The notes under the pieces are model-generated. The model searched no databases. It saw only the letters and a list, made by a program, of their open reading frames with translations, and was not told the DNA's origin. Below, piece by piece: positions 1 to 8,614 of a DNA stretch of 64,000 nt. Positions within the stretch are counted from its first letter, which is position 1. Each line of letters begins with the position of its first letter. The stretch is taken from contig NZ_BDCM01000013.1 in assembly GCF_001613505.1 (NCBI RefSeq), forward strand, positions 248,001 to 312,000. The letters are read 5' to 3'. The stretch comes from Nocardia mikamii NBRC 108933. GTDB taxonomy: Bacteria; Actinomycetota; Actinomycetes; Mycobacteriales; Mycobacteriaceae. Made by a program: the position numbers and the translations under genes.

Positions 1-690
1 CGGCGCGGCGGATTCGACGACACCGTTGTCGAAGACTGGCGGCGTCGCATCCGCGTCGGGCCCGGTATCGGCATGGTGGTGCGGGCCGCCACCACCGCCC
101 TTCCGGCATACCCCGGCGCCACCCGGCAGGAGTCGACGCGCGGGCTGCAGCTGCTGGTGACCGATCGGCGGCAGTTGCGACTCGCCCACGCCGCCGCGCT
201 GGCCGGGGAACTGCCGCCTCGTCCGGTGGTGCTGGCGATGAGTTTCAGCGCGCTCGACCCCACGATCGCGCCACCCGGCGAACATCAGCTGTCGCTGTGG
301 GCGCAGTGGCATCCGTACCGGCTCGCCGACGGCAGCGACTGGCGCGCGCACGGTGAGCGCGAGGCCGACCGCATCATCGCCGAAGTCGACTCCTACGCAC
401 CGGGTTTCGCCGATTCGGTGCGGCAACGGTATGTGCAGACCCCCGCCGATCTGGAGAGCGAGCTGGGGCTGATCGGCGGCAACGTCATGCATGTCGAGAT
501 GTCGATGGATCAGATGTTCTTCTGGCGGCCCATTCCGGAGTTGTCCGGACAGAAGGTGCCGGGTGCCCCCGGGCTGTTTCTGACCGGGGCCTCCACCCAC
601 CCCGGCGGCGGGGTGTCGGGAGCGAGCGGGCGTACCGCGGCGGGGCTGGTGCTGCGCTCGCTGCGCCGCGGCCGTTTCGCGCGGCGATGA
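1..690 (+). CDS. FAD-dependent carotenoid oxidoreductase, CrtO/CrtI-like (3' part)
   Basis: The 5' end lies outside the window; the frame is open from base 1 and about 229 residues remain. The C-terminal block FLTGASTHPGGGVSGASGRT is the FAD-binding tail of the phytoene desaturase/CrtO superfamily, and the upstream segment with HVEMSMDQMFFWRP resembles CrtO-type carotene ketolases more than CrtI. The N-terminal Rossmann fold is not visible. The stop overlaps the cruF start in an ATGA (687-690), so the two are translationally coupled. A role in oxidising or ketolating a gamma-carotene-type intermediate is inferred from the cruF and glycosyltransferase neighbours; another phytoene dehydrogenase-related activity is possible. 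Confidence 0.82.
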   Translation, partial: RRGGFDDTVVEDWRRRIRVGPGIGMVVRAATTALPAYPGATRQESTRGLQLLVTDRRQLRLAHAAALAGELPPRPVVLAMSFSALDPTIAPPGEHQLSLWAQWHPYRLADGSDWRAHGEREADRIIAEVDSYAPGFADSVRQRYVQTPADLESELGLIGGNVMHVEMSMDQMFFWRPIPELSGQKVPGAPGLFLTGASTHPGGGVSGASGRTAAGLVLRSLRRGRFARR

Positions 691-1472
691 CGGCGCGGGA
701 GTGGCCGGCGGTGACCGCCGTGGCCTGGGTCGCGGCGCAGATCGCCTATCCCCTCACCGACGGCTCGGCGCGAGATCGGGTGACGATCCTGATCGTCGCG
801 CTGTCGGCGGCCACCGCGCTGCTGCACGCCCGGGTGGCCCGGGGCATCGGCTGGGCGGCCGGGTATGCGGTGATCGTCGGCGGCGTCGGCGCGGTCGCCG
901 AAATGATCGGTACCGCAAGCGGTTTCCCGTTCGGCTGCTATCACTACGCGCACGGCCGGCTCGGTCCCGATCTCGCGCAGGTGCCGCTGGTCGTACCGGT
1001 GGCCTGGGTCGGCGGGCTCTATCCGATCTGGGTGGCGACCGGGCTGCTGTGCCGCCACACCGTCACCCGCGTCGTGGCGACCGCCGTGGGCGCGGTGGGC
1101 TGGGACCTCTACCTCGACCCGCAGATGGTGGCCGACGGGCAGTGGACCTGGTGTTCGGCCCATCCGGGCCTGCCCGGAATCGGCGATATCCCGTATACGA
1201 ACTACCTGGGCTGGTTCGCCGTCGGCGCCCTGATGGCGACGCTGCTCGCCACACTCGAACGCCGCTGCGCCCCGCGCGGCGCTGGACCGGCGGTGCCGAT
1301 CGCGGTGCTGTTGTGGACCTGGTTCGGATCGGCGCTGGCCCATGCGGTGTTCCTGGATCTGCCCGCGTCCGCGGGGTACGGCCTGATCGGCCTCGGAGTG
1401 GTGGCCGTACCCACGGCGGTATGGGTGCTGCGGCAGGCTCGAGACCGCGGGCGTCTGCCCGCGCCGCCGTAA
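687..1472 (+). CDS. cruF: Carotenoid 1,2-hydratase, CruF family membrane protein
   Basis: A 261-residue polytopic membrane protein of the CruF/DUF422 family, which hydrates the psi end of gamma-carotene-like carotenoids to give a 1'-hydroxyl group. Family landmarks are the GCYHYAHGRLGPDLAQVPL segment near residue 78, the GWDLYLDPQMV motif near residue 135 and the GDIPYTNYLGW motif near residue 165, set among hydrophobic helices. Its ATG overlaps the stop of the preceding carotenoid oxidoreductase. With the glycosyltransferase at 2323 it fits a route to a hydroxylated, glycosylated monocyclic carotenoid. Family is clear; exact substrate is inferred. Confidence 0.9.
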   Translation: MTAREWPAVTAVAWVAAQIAYPLTDGSARDRVTILIVALSAATALLHARVARGIGWAAGYAVIVGGVGAVAEMIGTASGFPFGCYHYAHGRLGPDLAQVPLVVPVAWVGGLYPIWVATGLLCRHTVTRVVATAVGAVGWDLYLDPQMVADGQWTWCSAHPGLPGIGDIPYTNYLGWFAVGALMATLLATLERRCAPRGAGPAVPIAVLLWTWFGSALAHAVFLDLPASAGYGLIGLGVVAVPTAVWVLRQARDRGRLPAPP

Positions 1473-1513
1473 ACGCCCGTCGCGTGCCGACGATCACAGC
1501 GGCTCATGGCACG

Positions 1514-2254
1514 ATGTGTGCCGTGCAGCCGAGTCCGACACCATCGATGCCAGAGTCGACCCACACGCCGCGGCGAACCCGGCGTCGTCGCCTCTGGTCC
1601 GTAGCCTTGCTGGCGCTGCTGCTGGCGCCGTTGCTGACCGGCTGCCTGCGGGTCCAGGTATCGATGGGCGTGTCCTCGAACGACCGCGTGTCCGGCCATC
1701 TGGTGGCCGCCGTGATCCCGGCCAACGACAAGGACAAGGGCCCCGAGCTGAAGGCGCCCGAGACGCTGGCCGCGAAGATCCGGGTCGAGCCCTACAGCCA
1801 GGACGGCTACGTCGGCAGCCAGGTCTACTTCGACGACCTGACCTTCGGCGAGGTGCAGCAACTGGGCGCGCTGTCGGATCAGACGCAGGGCATGTTCAAC
1901 CTGCAGTTCATCCGCACCGGCGACAAGGTGACGCTCACCGGCCGGGTCGACCTGAAATCCGTTCCGCCGCAAGGTTCCGACGTGCAGTTCACCGTCGCGT
2001 TCCCGGCCCGGGTGGCCACCACCAACGGCACCCGGCAGGGTGATTCGACGGTCTCCTGGAAGCTTCCGGCCGGCGATGTGAGCACCGTGCGCGCCGAGGT
2101 CAGCTACGCCGATCCGAACACCCGTTCCTTCGCCGGATGGGCCGGAATCGTCGGCGGCATCACCCTCGCCGTGGCCGCCATGGTCGCGGTGCTGGCATAT
2201 CTGAATCGCAATCCCACGCCGCCGTGGCGTCCGCAGGTGAAGCAGGACGCCTGA
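1514..2254 (+). CDS. lppM: LppM-family lipoprotein (DUF3153)
   Basis: About 246 residues: an Arg-rich N-terminus, a hydrophobic signal segment and lipobox LLTGC (lipidated Cys near residue 44), a beta-rich extracytoplasmic domain beginning RVQVSMGVSSNDRVSG, and one C-terminal transmembrane helix (about residues 213-233). This is the LppM architecture of mycobacteria, where LppM is a cell-envelope lipoprotein next to metF (Rv2171-Rv2172c); the same order is seen here. The start is uncertain: ATG 1514, GTG 1523 and ATG 1547 are in frame and none has a good ribosome-binding site. It sits between two carotenoid genes, which is probably a consequence of genome order rather than shared function. 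Confidence 0.85.
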   Translation: MCAVQPSPTPSMPESTHTPRRTRRRRLWSVALLALLLAPLLTGCLRVQVSMGVSSNDRVSGHLVAAVIPANDKDKGPELKAPETLAAKIRVEPYSQDGYVGSQVYFDDLTFGEVQQLGALSDQTQGMFNLQFIRTGDKVTLTGRVDLKSVPPQGSDVQFTVAFPARVATTNGTRQGDSTVSWKLPAGDVSTVRAEVSYADPNTRSFAGWAGIVGGITLAVAAMVAVLAYLNRNPTPPWRPQVKQDA

Positions 2255-2322
2255 TCCGGACCACGATGGGCCTCGCGAGCACCGTCCCCCGCCGCCTCGG
2301 CGCAGCCGCCGGGAGAGGTCAC

Positions 2323-3546
2323 ATGACGCCGCGCGGCGCGCGGTCGGTAGTCGAGCCGATCGTCACGGCGGGCGCGATCGTGGCCGGTGCGGGATGTGCG
2401 GTGGCCCTGGTGAACCGGCTCGCCATGCGGCGGCTGCGGGCCGGCACCACACCGGTGATCGAGCCGGTGATCATCGCGATCCCGGCCCGCGACGAAGCCA
2501 CTCGCCTACCGCGGCTGATCGCGGATCTGCGTGCTCAGCAAGGTGTTTCGCGCATGCGGATCTGGATTCTCGACGACGGATCCACCGACGGCACCTTCCC
2601 GGCCGCCGTCGAGGCGATCGGTGACGACGACCGATTCACCGTGGTCGCCGCCGACACCGACCCCGAACCGGGATGGACCGGTAAGACCGCGGCCTGCGCG
2701 CGCCTGGCCGAACTCGCGGGCGTCACGGCCGGCCCGCCGCCCGGTGCCCTGATCTTCCTCGACGCCGATGTGCGGCTGCGCCCGCAGGCGATCGCCGCCG
2801 CGGTGAGCGAATTACGCCGCAGCGGTGCGGGTTCGGTGTCGCCGTGGCCGTATCAGCGGGCCGGATCGCTCGCGGAGGCGCTGGTGCAGCCGCTGCTGTG
2901 CTGGTCGTGGGCCACGACGCTGCCGGTGCGGCTCGCCGATCGCAGCCTGCGGCCCTCGACCGCGGTGGCGTGCGGGCAGTTCCTCGTCTTCGACGCCGCG
3001 GCCTATCGCGCGGTGGGCGGGCATGCGGCGGTGGCCGGTTCGATCACCGAGGATCTGGCGCTGGCGCGGGCGCTGCGGCGCGCCGGACATCGCACCGTGC
3101 TGGTGGCGGCGGGGACGCTGGCGAGTACTCGGATGTACCGGGGCGCAGCCGAAGTCGACGGCGGCTACACCCGCTGGCTGTGGTCGGCCTACGGCGGCCC
3201 GGCCGGTGCGGTGGCGGTGGATACGGTCGCCGCGATCGCGTACGTGCTACCCGCCCTCGCGGCGCTGCTCGGCCGCGGCCGGATCCGGCGGACAGGTGTC
3301 ACCGGCTACGGATTGGGTGTCGCGAGCCGGCTGCTGGCCCGCTCACTGGAATCCGGGACGGGCCCGCGCGGCGCCGATCTCGGTGCGGCGCTGGCACATC
3401 CGGTGTCGATCGGCGCGTATCTGTGGCTGTCGGGCCGGTCGTGGTTGCTGCATCGGCGCGGCGCGCTGCGCTGGAAGGGACGCCCGGTTCCGGACGGCCC
3501 GGGCCGCTCCCGGCCCGGGCGCACCGAACTCAGGGCACCGAGGTGA
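2323..3546 (+). CDS. Glycosyltransferase family 2, probably carotenoid glycosyltransferase (CruC-like)
   Basis: About 407 residues. An N-terminal membrane helix is followed by a GT-A domain: IIAIPARDEATRLPRL near residue 48, ILDDGSTDGTF near residue 84, the DADVRLRP metal-binding motif near residue 146 and an ITEDLALARALRRAG motif typical of family 2 transferases. Membrane segments follow near the C-terminus. ATG 2323 is preferred because GGGAGAGG lies four bases upstream; ATG 2266 is in frame but lacks such a site. The position beside cruF and a CrtO-like gene suggests it sugars the tertiary hydroxyl of a carotenoid (inference). It overlaps the convergent gene by 17 bases and a 10-bp hairpin lies in its 3' end. 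Confidence 0.82.
   Translation: MTPRGARSVVEPIVTAGAIVAGAGCAVALVNRLAMRRLRAGTTPVIEPVIIAIPARDEATRLPRLIADLRAQQGVSRMRIWILDDGSTDGTFPAAVEAIGDDDRFTVVAADTDPEPGWTGKTAACARLAELAGVTAGPPPGALIFLDADVRLRPQAIAAAVSELRRSGAGSVSPWPYQRAGSLAEALVQPLLCWSWATTLPVRLADRSLRPSTAVACGQFLVFDAAAYRAVGGHAAVAGSITEDLALARALRRAGHRTVLVAAGTLASTRMYRGAAEVDGGYTRWLWSAYGGPAGAVAVDTVAAIAYVLPALAALLGRGRIRRTGVTGYGLGVASRLLARSLESGTGPRGADLGAALAHPVSIGAYLWLSGRSWLLHRRGALRWKGRPVPDGPGRSRPGRTELRAPR
3497..3520. terminator. GC-rich hairpin at convergent gene ends
   Basis: Perfect 10-bp arms (GCCCGGGCCG and its complement) around a CTCC loop, inside the last codons of the glycosyltransferase and just beyond the stop of the convergent secreted-protein gene. 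No U tract follows. A terminator for both directions is likely but not certain, because it also encodes protein. Confidence 0.45.
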
Positions 3547-4237
3547 CGCCGACCGTCGGCAGGAACATGCAGGTGTTGGCGCCGTTGCGGACCGTGCCGA
3601 ACACCGCCGCCAGCACCGTTCCGGAGCCGGTGTCCACCGGCACCGCGCGCACCCCGCCGACCGGCAACGACGCCAGGAAGAAGTTGCGGATCGCCTGTTC
3701 GAACGCCGGGCGCACCTCGGGCGGCAGATTCGGCGGCACCATCGAACCGACGACCTGGGACAGCGGGCCCATGGCGGCGAATCCGCCGCGGCCGTTGGAC
3801 ACGTTCAGCCAGGCCACCTGCATACCGGTGGTGTCGGCGCCGTCGGGACCCATGCCGTAGGGGACGAAGGCGAACATCGTCTGGCCCGCCTTCACCGCGG
3901 ACAGGTCCAGACCGGGTACCGGCACCGCCAGTTTGGGCCACGGCCCGGGCACCGCACCGGCCAGTGCCGGGACGAGCCCGAGGGTGCTGCCGTCCTGGCA
4001 GAACGCCGACCCGGACGGATACAGGAACGGCTGGATGCCCAGCTGCTTCAGCGAGTCGACCGCCGTCTGATACGCGGACAGCAAATCCGTCGCCGCCGCC
4101 GGGTTCTGGCCCAGGGCGGCGATGGTGGCGGCGGGGTCGGGCGGGGCGGCGGTCGCGGCGGCGGCGCCGGCGAAGGTCAGCGCACCGGTCACGGTGAGCG
4201 CTGCGGAAAGACGGACGAGACTGGTCACCACGGCCAT
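3530..4237 (-). CDS. Secreted hypothetical protein
   Basis: About 235 residues with a signal peptide (MAVVTSLVRLSAALTVTGAL, then an Ala-rich stretch ending near AAPPDP). The mature part has a single Cys pair (FCQDG and NTCMF), which may form a disulfide, and recurring Gly/Pro/Val-rich strands. ATG 4237 is chosen because AGGAGAA precedes it at good spacing; an upstream in-frame start would extend through the ribosome-binding site and hide the signal peptide. No enzymatic motif is recognised. It resembles the many small exported proteins of Nocardia and Mycobacterium without known function. It is separated from metF by 150 bases and converges on the glycosyltransferase. Confidence 0.75.
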   Translation of the reverse strand: MAVVTSLVRLSAALTVTGALTFAGAAAATAAPPDPAATIAALGQNPAAATDLLSAYQTAVDSLKQLGIQPFLYPSGSAFCQDGSTLGLVPALAGAVPGPWPKLAVPVPGLDLSAVKAGQTMFAFVPYGMGPDGADTTGMQVAWLNVSNGRGGFAAMGPLSQVVGSMVPPNLPPEVRPAFEQAIRNFFLASLPVGGVRAVPVDTGSGTVLAAVFGTVRNGANTCMFLPTVGVTSVP

Positions 4238-4387
4238 CGGGGTTCTCCTGAGTTCGGCGGAACATCCGCACCAGGGTCGGTCCGCCGGGCCGCACAGCAT
4301 GGCTCGGGAACCTCCGCGTCGTCACGGTGCACGAGAGGGTACCGCCGGTGGAGGCGAATGCGCGGCAACTCGCCCGCGAAACGCCGA

Positions 4388-5380
4388 TCAGGCGCTGACG
4401 GCCGCCGGGGTCACCGTATAACCGAGGTTGGTGAGCACCTCGGTGGTCGCCTTGGCGAAGTTCAGGGTGATGAAATGCAGGCAGGGCGCGCCCTCGTCGA
4501 TCAGCCGCTGCGCGATCTCGGTGGCGATCTCGATGCCCACCGCGCGCACCGCGTTACGATTGGCCTCCGGATCGTTACCGGCCGCCTGCTCGAGCCGCTG
4601 CATGACCCGCGCGGGCAGCGGCCGGCCCGACAGTTCCTCGGCGCGCTGCACCGTGCGCAGCGAGGTGATCGGCATCAGCTCGGGAATGATGGGCTTGGCG
4701 CCCTGTTCGGCGTCGTAGGCCGCGACCCGATCCCGCAGGCGCAGATAGTGTTCCACGTCGAAGAACATCTGCGTGATCGAATATTCCGCTCCCGCACGCA
4801 GTTTCGCGGTCAGATAGCGGGTGTCGTGGTCCAGGTCGGGGGATCGGTAATGGCCCTGCGGAAACGACGCCACGCCCACGTGGAAGTCGCCGAGTTCGCA
4901 GACCATGCGCACCAGTTCCTCGGCGTATTCGACCCCGTCGGGATGTTTGCGCCACTCCCCCAGCGGATCGCCCGGCGGGTCGCCGCGCAGCACGAGCATG
5001 TTGCGAATGCCGGCGTCGGCGTAGCTGCCGACGATGGACCGCAGTTCGGCGACGCTGTGCCCGACCGCGGTCAGATGCGCGACGGTGAGCAGTGTGGTCT
5101 CGCGGGCCAGCTGCCCGGTGATGCGCGCGGTGCGATCGCGGGTGGATCCGCCCGCACCGTAGGTCATCGACACGAACGCCGGATGCATCCGCTCGAATTC
5201 ACGGGCGGCGCGCCACAGCCGCGCCTCGGCGGCCGCGTCGCGGGGCGGATTGAATTCGACCGAGAACGGAACGGTGCCGTCGGGGCGGCGGCCCAGCTGC
5301 CCCACCACGGAGGGAGTTCCGGACGGCGTCCGGGAAGGTCGGCCTGGGGTCGATCGTCCCCGTACGTTGTCGAAACTCAC
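4388..5380 (-). CDS. metF: Methylenetetrahydrofolate reductase
   Basis: About 330 residues of the MetF flavoprotein family, which reduces 5,10-methylene-THF to 5-methyl-THF for methionine synthesis. Family signatures are FSVEFNPPRD at the first strand of the barrel, SMTYGAGGSTRDRT, the LRGDPPGDPLGEW loop, FPQGHYRS, and ITQMFFD with the conserved Gln-Met-Phe region. GTG 5380 is chosen because a TACACT box ends six bases before it, a leaderless arrangement; GTG 5401 is in frame but lies upstream of that box. The gene is transcribed away from the carotenoid operon and occupies the place of Rv2172c next to lppM and idsA2. Confidence 0.9.
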   Translation of the reverse strand: MSFDNVRGRSTPGRPSRTPSGTPSVVGQLGRRPDGTVPFSVEFNPPRDAAAEARLWRAAREFERMHPAFVSMTYGAGGSTRDRTARITGQLARETTLLTVAHLTAVGHSVAELRSIVGSYADAGIRNMLVLRGDPPGDPLGEWRKHPDGVEYAEELVRMVCELGDFHVGVASFPQGHYRSPDLDHDTRYLTAKLRAGAEYSITQMFFDVEHYLRLRDRVAAYDAEQGAKPIIPELMPITSLRTVQRAEELSGRPLPARVMQRLEQAAGNDPEANRNAVRAVGIEIATEIAQRLIDEGAPCLHFITLNFAKATTEVLTNLGYTVTPAAVSA

Positions 5381-5386
5381 CGGTCC

Positions 5387-5392
5387 AGTGTA
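5387..5392 (-). promoter_or_regulatory. -10 box of leaderless metF promoter
   Basis: TACACT on the minus strand, six bases before GTG 5380. The position would place the transcription start on or beside the start codon. Confidence 0.5.
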
Positions 5393-5789
5393 GTAGGACA
5401 CCCTCGCTCGACGGGCCGCCCGGTCCGGATCCGCGCCGGTCCAGCCGCTGGTGCGCCTCGCGCGGGAGCTGTGCGTCGCTGTGTGGCCACCGTTCGCTCC
5501 GACGACCCCGTGGCGGCGGTCCCCACCCGCCCGCGATCTGTCGACCGGTCACCCCGGGGCGCCGCGTGCCGGTCGCGCACGGACCGGCCGGCCGGCCTCG
5601 ATCTCCCGCGTCCGATGCGACGCGGTACCGGCTACGGCGCTGTCGGGCGACGGAACCGACGCAGTAAGGTTCACGGTGGTCCGGCAGGCGCCGCGACGCG
5701 AACCCGTTCGCGATGGCCGGCCGGAGGGAATCGGCGGGACAGCCGCAGCCGTCGCCGGTGCAGACGCAGGTCTCACCGGCCACATCCTC

Positions 5790-5817
5790 GGTACGCCGGA
5801 TATGCCTCCGGCGTACC
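5790..5817. promoter_or_regulatory. Inverted repeat 1 upstream of idsA-crtI operon
   Basis: Perfect 10-bp arms, GGTACGCCGG and CCGGCGTACC, separated by eight bases. It lies 43 bases before the idsA start. It could be a repressor operator for the carotenoid operon or an RNA hairpin in its leader. No T tract follows, so a simple terminator is less likely. Confidence 0.55.
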
Positions 5818-5819
5818 CG

Positions 5820-5837
5820 GTATCGGCTCGCCGATAC
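5820..5837. promoter_or_regulatory. Inverted repeat 2 upstream of idsA-crtI operon
   Basis: GTATCGGC and GCCGATAC arms with a two-base centre, three bases after inverted repeat 1 and 12 bases before the Shine-Dalgarno site of idsA. The near-continuous symmetry suits a dimeric regulator; the arm sequence is unrelated to the first repeat. Confidence 0.55.
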
Positions 5838-5859
5838 GACGAACTATCTGGAGGTTGCG

Positions 5860-6972
5860 TTGTCCGTTGGTCCGGCCAGCCCGGCACGTCCGGCGCCGAA
5901 CGACTCCGCGGCGCTGGTGCGCGCGGTCGAACAGGCGCTGACCGGATTCTTCGCCGGCCGCCGCGAACTGGTCGCCGAACTGGGGCCGGTCGTCATCTCC
6001 GCCACGGCCGCCCTCGAGGATTTCGTGCTGCGCGGCGGCAAGCGGACCCGGCCGGCGTTCGCCTGGACCGGATGGCTCGGCGCGGGCGGCGACCCGACCG
6101 GCGAACAGGCCGAATCGGTGCTGACCGCGTGCGCGGCCCTGGAACTGGTGCAGGCGTGCGCGCTGATCCACGACGACATCATCGACTCCTCCCGCACCCG
6201 GCGCGGCTTCCCGACCGTGCATGTGGACTTCGAACATCGCCACCGCGACCGGGGCTGGGGTGGCGATTCGGCGCATTTCGGCGTGAGCGTCGCGATCCTG
6301 ATCGGCGATCTGGCGCTGACGTGGGCCGACGACATGGTCGCCGCGGCCGGATTGGACGCCGCCGCCCGGGCCCGGTTCGCCCCGGTCTGGGCGGCGATGC
6401 GCACCGAGGTGATGGGCGGTCAGCTGCTCGACGTGCACGGTGAGGCCGGCGCCGACGATTCGGTGGCCGCCGCGCTGCGGATCAACCGGTACAAGACCGC
6501 CGCCTACACCGTGGAGCGGCCGCTGCATCTGGGCGCGGCACTGGCGGGTGCCGATCCGGAACTGATCGCCGCCTACCGCGAGTTCGGCACCGATATCGGC
6601 ATCGCCTTCCAGCTGCGCGACGACCTGCTCGGCGTCTTCGGCGATCCGGCCGTCACCGGCAAACCGTCCGGTGACGACCTGCGCGAGGGCAAGCGCACGG
6701 TCCTGGTCGCCGAGGCGCTGCGCCGCGCCGACGCCACCGATCCCGCGGCGGCGCGGCTGCTGCGCTCCTCGCTGGGCACCGACCTCGCCCCCGAACAGGT
6801 GACCCGGTTGCGCGACCTCATCACCGGACTCGGCGCCGTCGACGACGTGGAGCGCCGCATCACCGAACTCACCGACCGCGGCCTCGGCGCGCTGGCGGCG
6901 AGTTCGGTCACCCCCGAGGCCGGCGACCGGCTGCGGGCGATGGCACTGGCCGCGACCAGGCGGGTGGCATGA
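5860..6972 (+). CDS. idsA: Geranylgeranyl diphosphate synthase (polyprenyl synthetase)
   Basis: About 370 residues of the all-alpha polyprenyl synthetase family, making the C20 diphosphate precursor of carotenoids and perhaps of other prenyl lipids. GGKRTRP, the first aspartate-rich motif in LIHDDIIDSS and the second in QLRDDLLGVFGDP are present, as is the EGKRT segment. The start is TTG 5860: TGGAGG ends five bases before it, whereas upstream in-frame starts have no site and would run through the inverted repeats. The stop overlaps crtI in an ATGA. The position next to mptA matches Rv2173 (idsA2); the adjoining crtI and crtB make a carotenoid role likely. Confidence 0.9.
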   Translation: MSVGPASPARPAPNDSAALVRAVEQALTGFFAGRRELVAELGPVVISATAALEDFVLRGGKRTRPAFAWTGWLGAGGDPTGEQAESVLTACAALELVQACALIHDDIIDSSRTRRGFPTVHVDFEHRHRDRGWGGDSAHFGVSVAILIGDLALTWADDMVAAAGLDAAARARFAPVWAAMRTEVMGGQLLDVHGEAGADDSVAAALRINRYKTAAYTVERPLHLGAALAGADPELIAAYREFGTDIGIAFQLRDDLLGVFGDPAVTGKPSGDDLREGKRTVLVAEALRRADATDPAAARLLRSSLGTDLAPEQVTRLRDLITGLGAVDDVERRITELTDRGLGALAASSVTPEAGDRLRAMALAATRRVA

Positions 6973-8546
6973 AAACCGTTCCCGGACAGTGCGATCGGAT
7001 CGTCGTCGTGGGCGCCGGCCTGTCCGGGCTGGCCGCGGCGCTCCATCTGACCGGAGCCGGGCGCCGGGTCACCCTGCTCGAACGCGCCGATCATCCGGGT
7101 GGGCGGGTCGGCGTGTACCGCGGTCCGGATTACGAGATCGACTCCGGGGCAACGGTTCTCACCCTGCCCGGGCTGATCGACGAGGCGCTGGCCGCGGTCG
7201 GCACCGATGCCACGGCCCACGGACTGCGGATCCACCGCCTCGATCCCGCCTATCAGGCGCGCTTCGCCGACGACAGTGTGATCGGCGTCTACGCGGATCC
7301 GGAGCGGATGGCCGCCGAGGTGGGGCGCGTGTGCGGGCCCGCACACGCACAACGCTATCTGGACCTGCGGGACTGGCTGGCCCGGATCTACGCCGGCGCC
7401 TACGACCAGTTCATGGACACCAATTTCGATTCCCCGCTCGACATGGTCCGCATCCCCGGCAAGCGCGCGGCCCTGTGGGAACTGGTGCGCCTCGGCGCCT
7501 TCGGCCGGCTCGGCCCGCGCGTCCAGCGCATCCTGGGTGATCCGAAGTTGGCGCGGCTGTTCACCTTTCAGGCCCTCTACGCCGGGACCGCACCCGCGCA
7601 GGCATTGGCCGTCTACGGTGCGATTCCGCATATGGACACCTCGCTGGGCGTCTACTTCCCGGTCGGCGGCATGCGGGCGATCACCGCGACGCTGGCGGCG
7701 GCGTTCACCGCTGCCGGTGGGCAGTTGGAACTGAACTGCGAGGTCAGCGGTATCGACTATCGCGCCGGGCGCGCCCGGCGGGTCCGCACGACGGACGGGC
7801 GCGGCTTCGACTGCGATGCGGTGATCCTGACCGCCGACCTCGGCTCGCTGAGCCGCTTCGGCATTCACCGGCGCCGCCCGTTGCGGGCGGCCCCTTCCGC
7901 CGTGGTGGCGCACGGCACCATCCCGGCCGAGGTGGCGGCGCAATGGCCGCTCCAGGCTCACCACACCATCGATTTCGGCCGGGCCTGGGACGAGACCTTC
8001 GCCGAAATCGCCGCCCGGCGCGGCCGCGGGCGACTGATGAGCGATCCGTCGCTGCTGATCACCCGGCCCGCGCTCAGCGATCCCGGCCAGTTCGTCGATC
8101 GGGCCACCGGCCGCTACGAACCGCTGTCCGTGCTGGCCCCGTGCCCGAATCTCGATGCCGCGCCGCTGGATTGGCCGCGTCTGGGACCGGCGTACCTGAG
8201 CGAACTGCTGGCCGTGCTGGAACAGCGCGGTTACCGGGGAATCGCCGAGCATTTCACCGTCGATCACCTCGACACGCCGCAGACGTGGCACGAGCAGGGC
8301 ATGATCGCCGGAACGCCCTTCTCGGCCGCGCACCTGTTCCGCCAGACCGGCCCGTTCCGCACCCGCAACCTCGCCCGCACCCCGGCCAACGTGGTGCTGG
8401 CCGGATGCGGCACCACACCGGGGGTCGGCGTGCCGACCGCGCTGCTGTCGGGAAAACTGGCCGCCGAACGCATTACCGGCGCCTTCGGGCACGCCGACGC
8501 TCCCACGGCGCCGACCGGCGCGCTAGGGTTGCCCGCAAACCGTTAA
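6969..8546 (+). CDS. crtI: Phytoene desaturase
   Basis: A 525-residue FAD enzyme of the CrtI family that introduces double bases-conjugated double bonds into phytoene on the way to lycopene. The dinucleotide-binding fold is at residues 14-45 (VVGAGLSGLAAALHLTGAG), followed by a conserved PGGRVG and DSGATVLTLPGL block. The C-terminal FAD signature is LAGCGTTPGVGVPTALLSGK near residue 478. The start overlaps the idsA stop by four bases. mptA follows 68 bases downstream and crtB after that, so phytoene synthase and desaturase flank a mannosyltransferase gene. The number of desaturation steps cannot be read from sequence. Confidence 0.92.
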   Translation: MKTVPGQCDRIVVVGAGLSGLAAALHLTGAGRRVTLLERADHPGGRVGVYRGPDYEIDSGATVLTLPGLIDEALAAVGTDATAHGLRIHRLDPAYQARFADDSVIGVYADPERMAAEVGRVCGPAHAQRYLDLRDWLARIYAGAYDQFMDTNFDSPLDMVRIPGKRAALWELVRLGAFGRLGPRVQRILGDPKLARLFTFQALYAGTAPAQALAVYGAIPHMDTSLGVYFPVGGMRAITATLAAAFTAAGGQLELNCEVSGIDYRAGRARRVRTTDGRGFDCDAVILTADLGSLSRFGIHRRRPLRAAPSAVVAHGTIPAEVAAQWPLQAHHTIDFGRAWDETFAEIAARRGRGRLMSDPSLLITRPALSDPGQFVDRATGRYEPLSVLAPCPNLDAAPLDWPRLGPAYLSELLAVLEQRGYRGIAEHFTVDHLDTPQTWHEQGMIAGTPFSAAHLFRQTGPFRTRNLARTPANVVLAGCGTTPGVGVPTALLSGKLAAERITGAFGHADAPTAPTGALGLPANR

Positions 8547-8614
8547 ACTGGCCCGCGAACTGACCACTCCCGCGGTTCCGCACCGCACCGACATTCCCGG
8601 GGGGAAGACGAACC

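Larger units (their letters stand above)
5381..5859. other. Divergent intergenic region metF / idsA
   Basis: 479 bases without a convincing gene. It holds the metF promoter at its left end and the two inverted repeats at its right end. Open frames crossing it are Arg-rich, lack ribosome-binding sites and look like GC-driven noise. Confidence 0.6.

Noticed and set aside
2825..5941. A plus-strand open frame of about 1000 codons
   Set aside because: It runs through the glycosyltransferase in another frame and opposite metF; Arg/Gly-rich, no ribosome-binding site.
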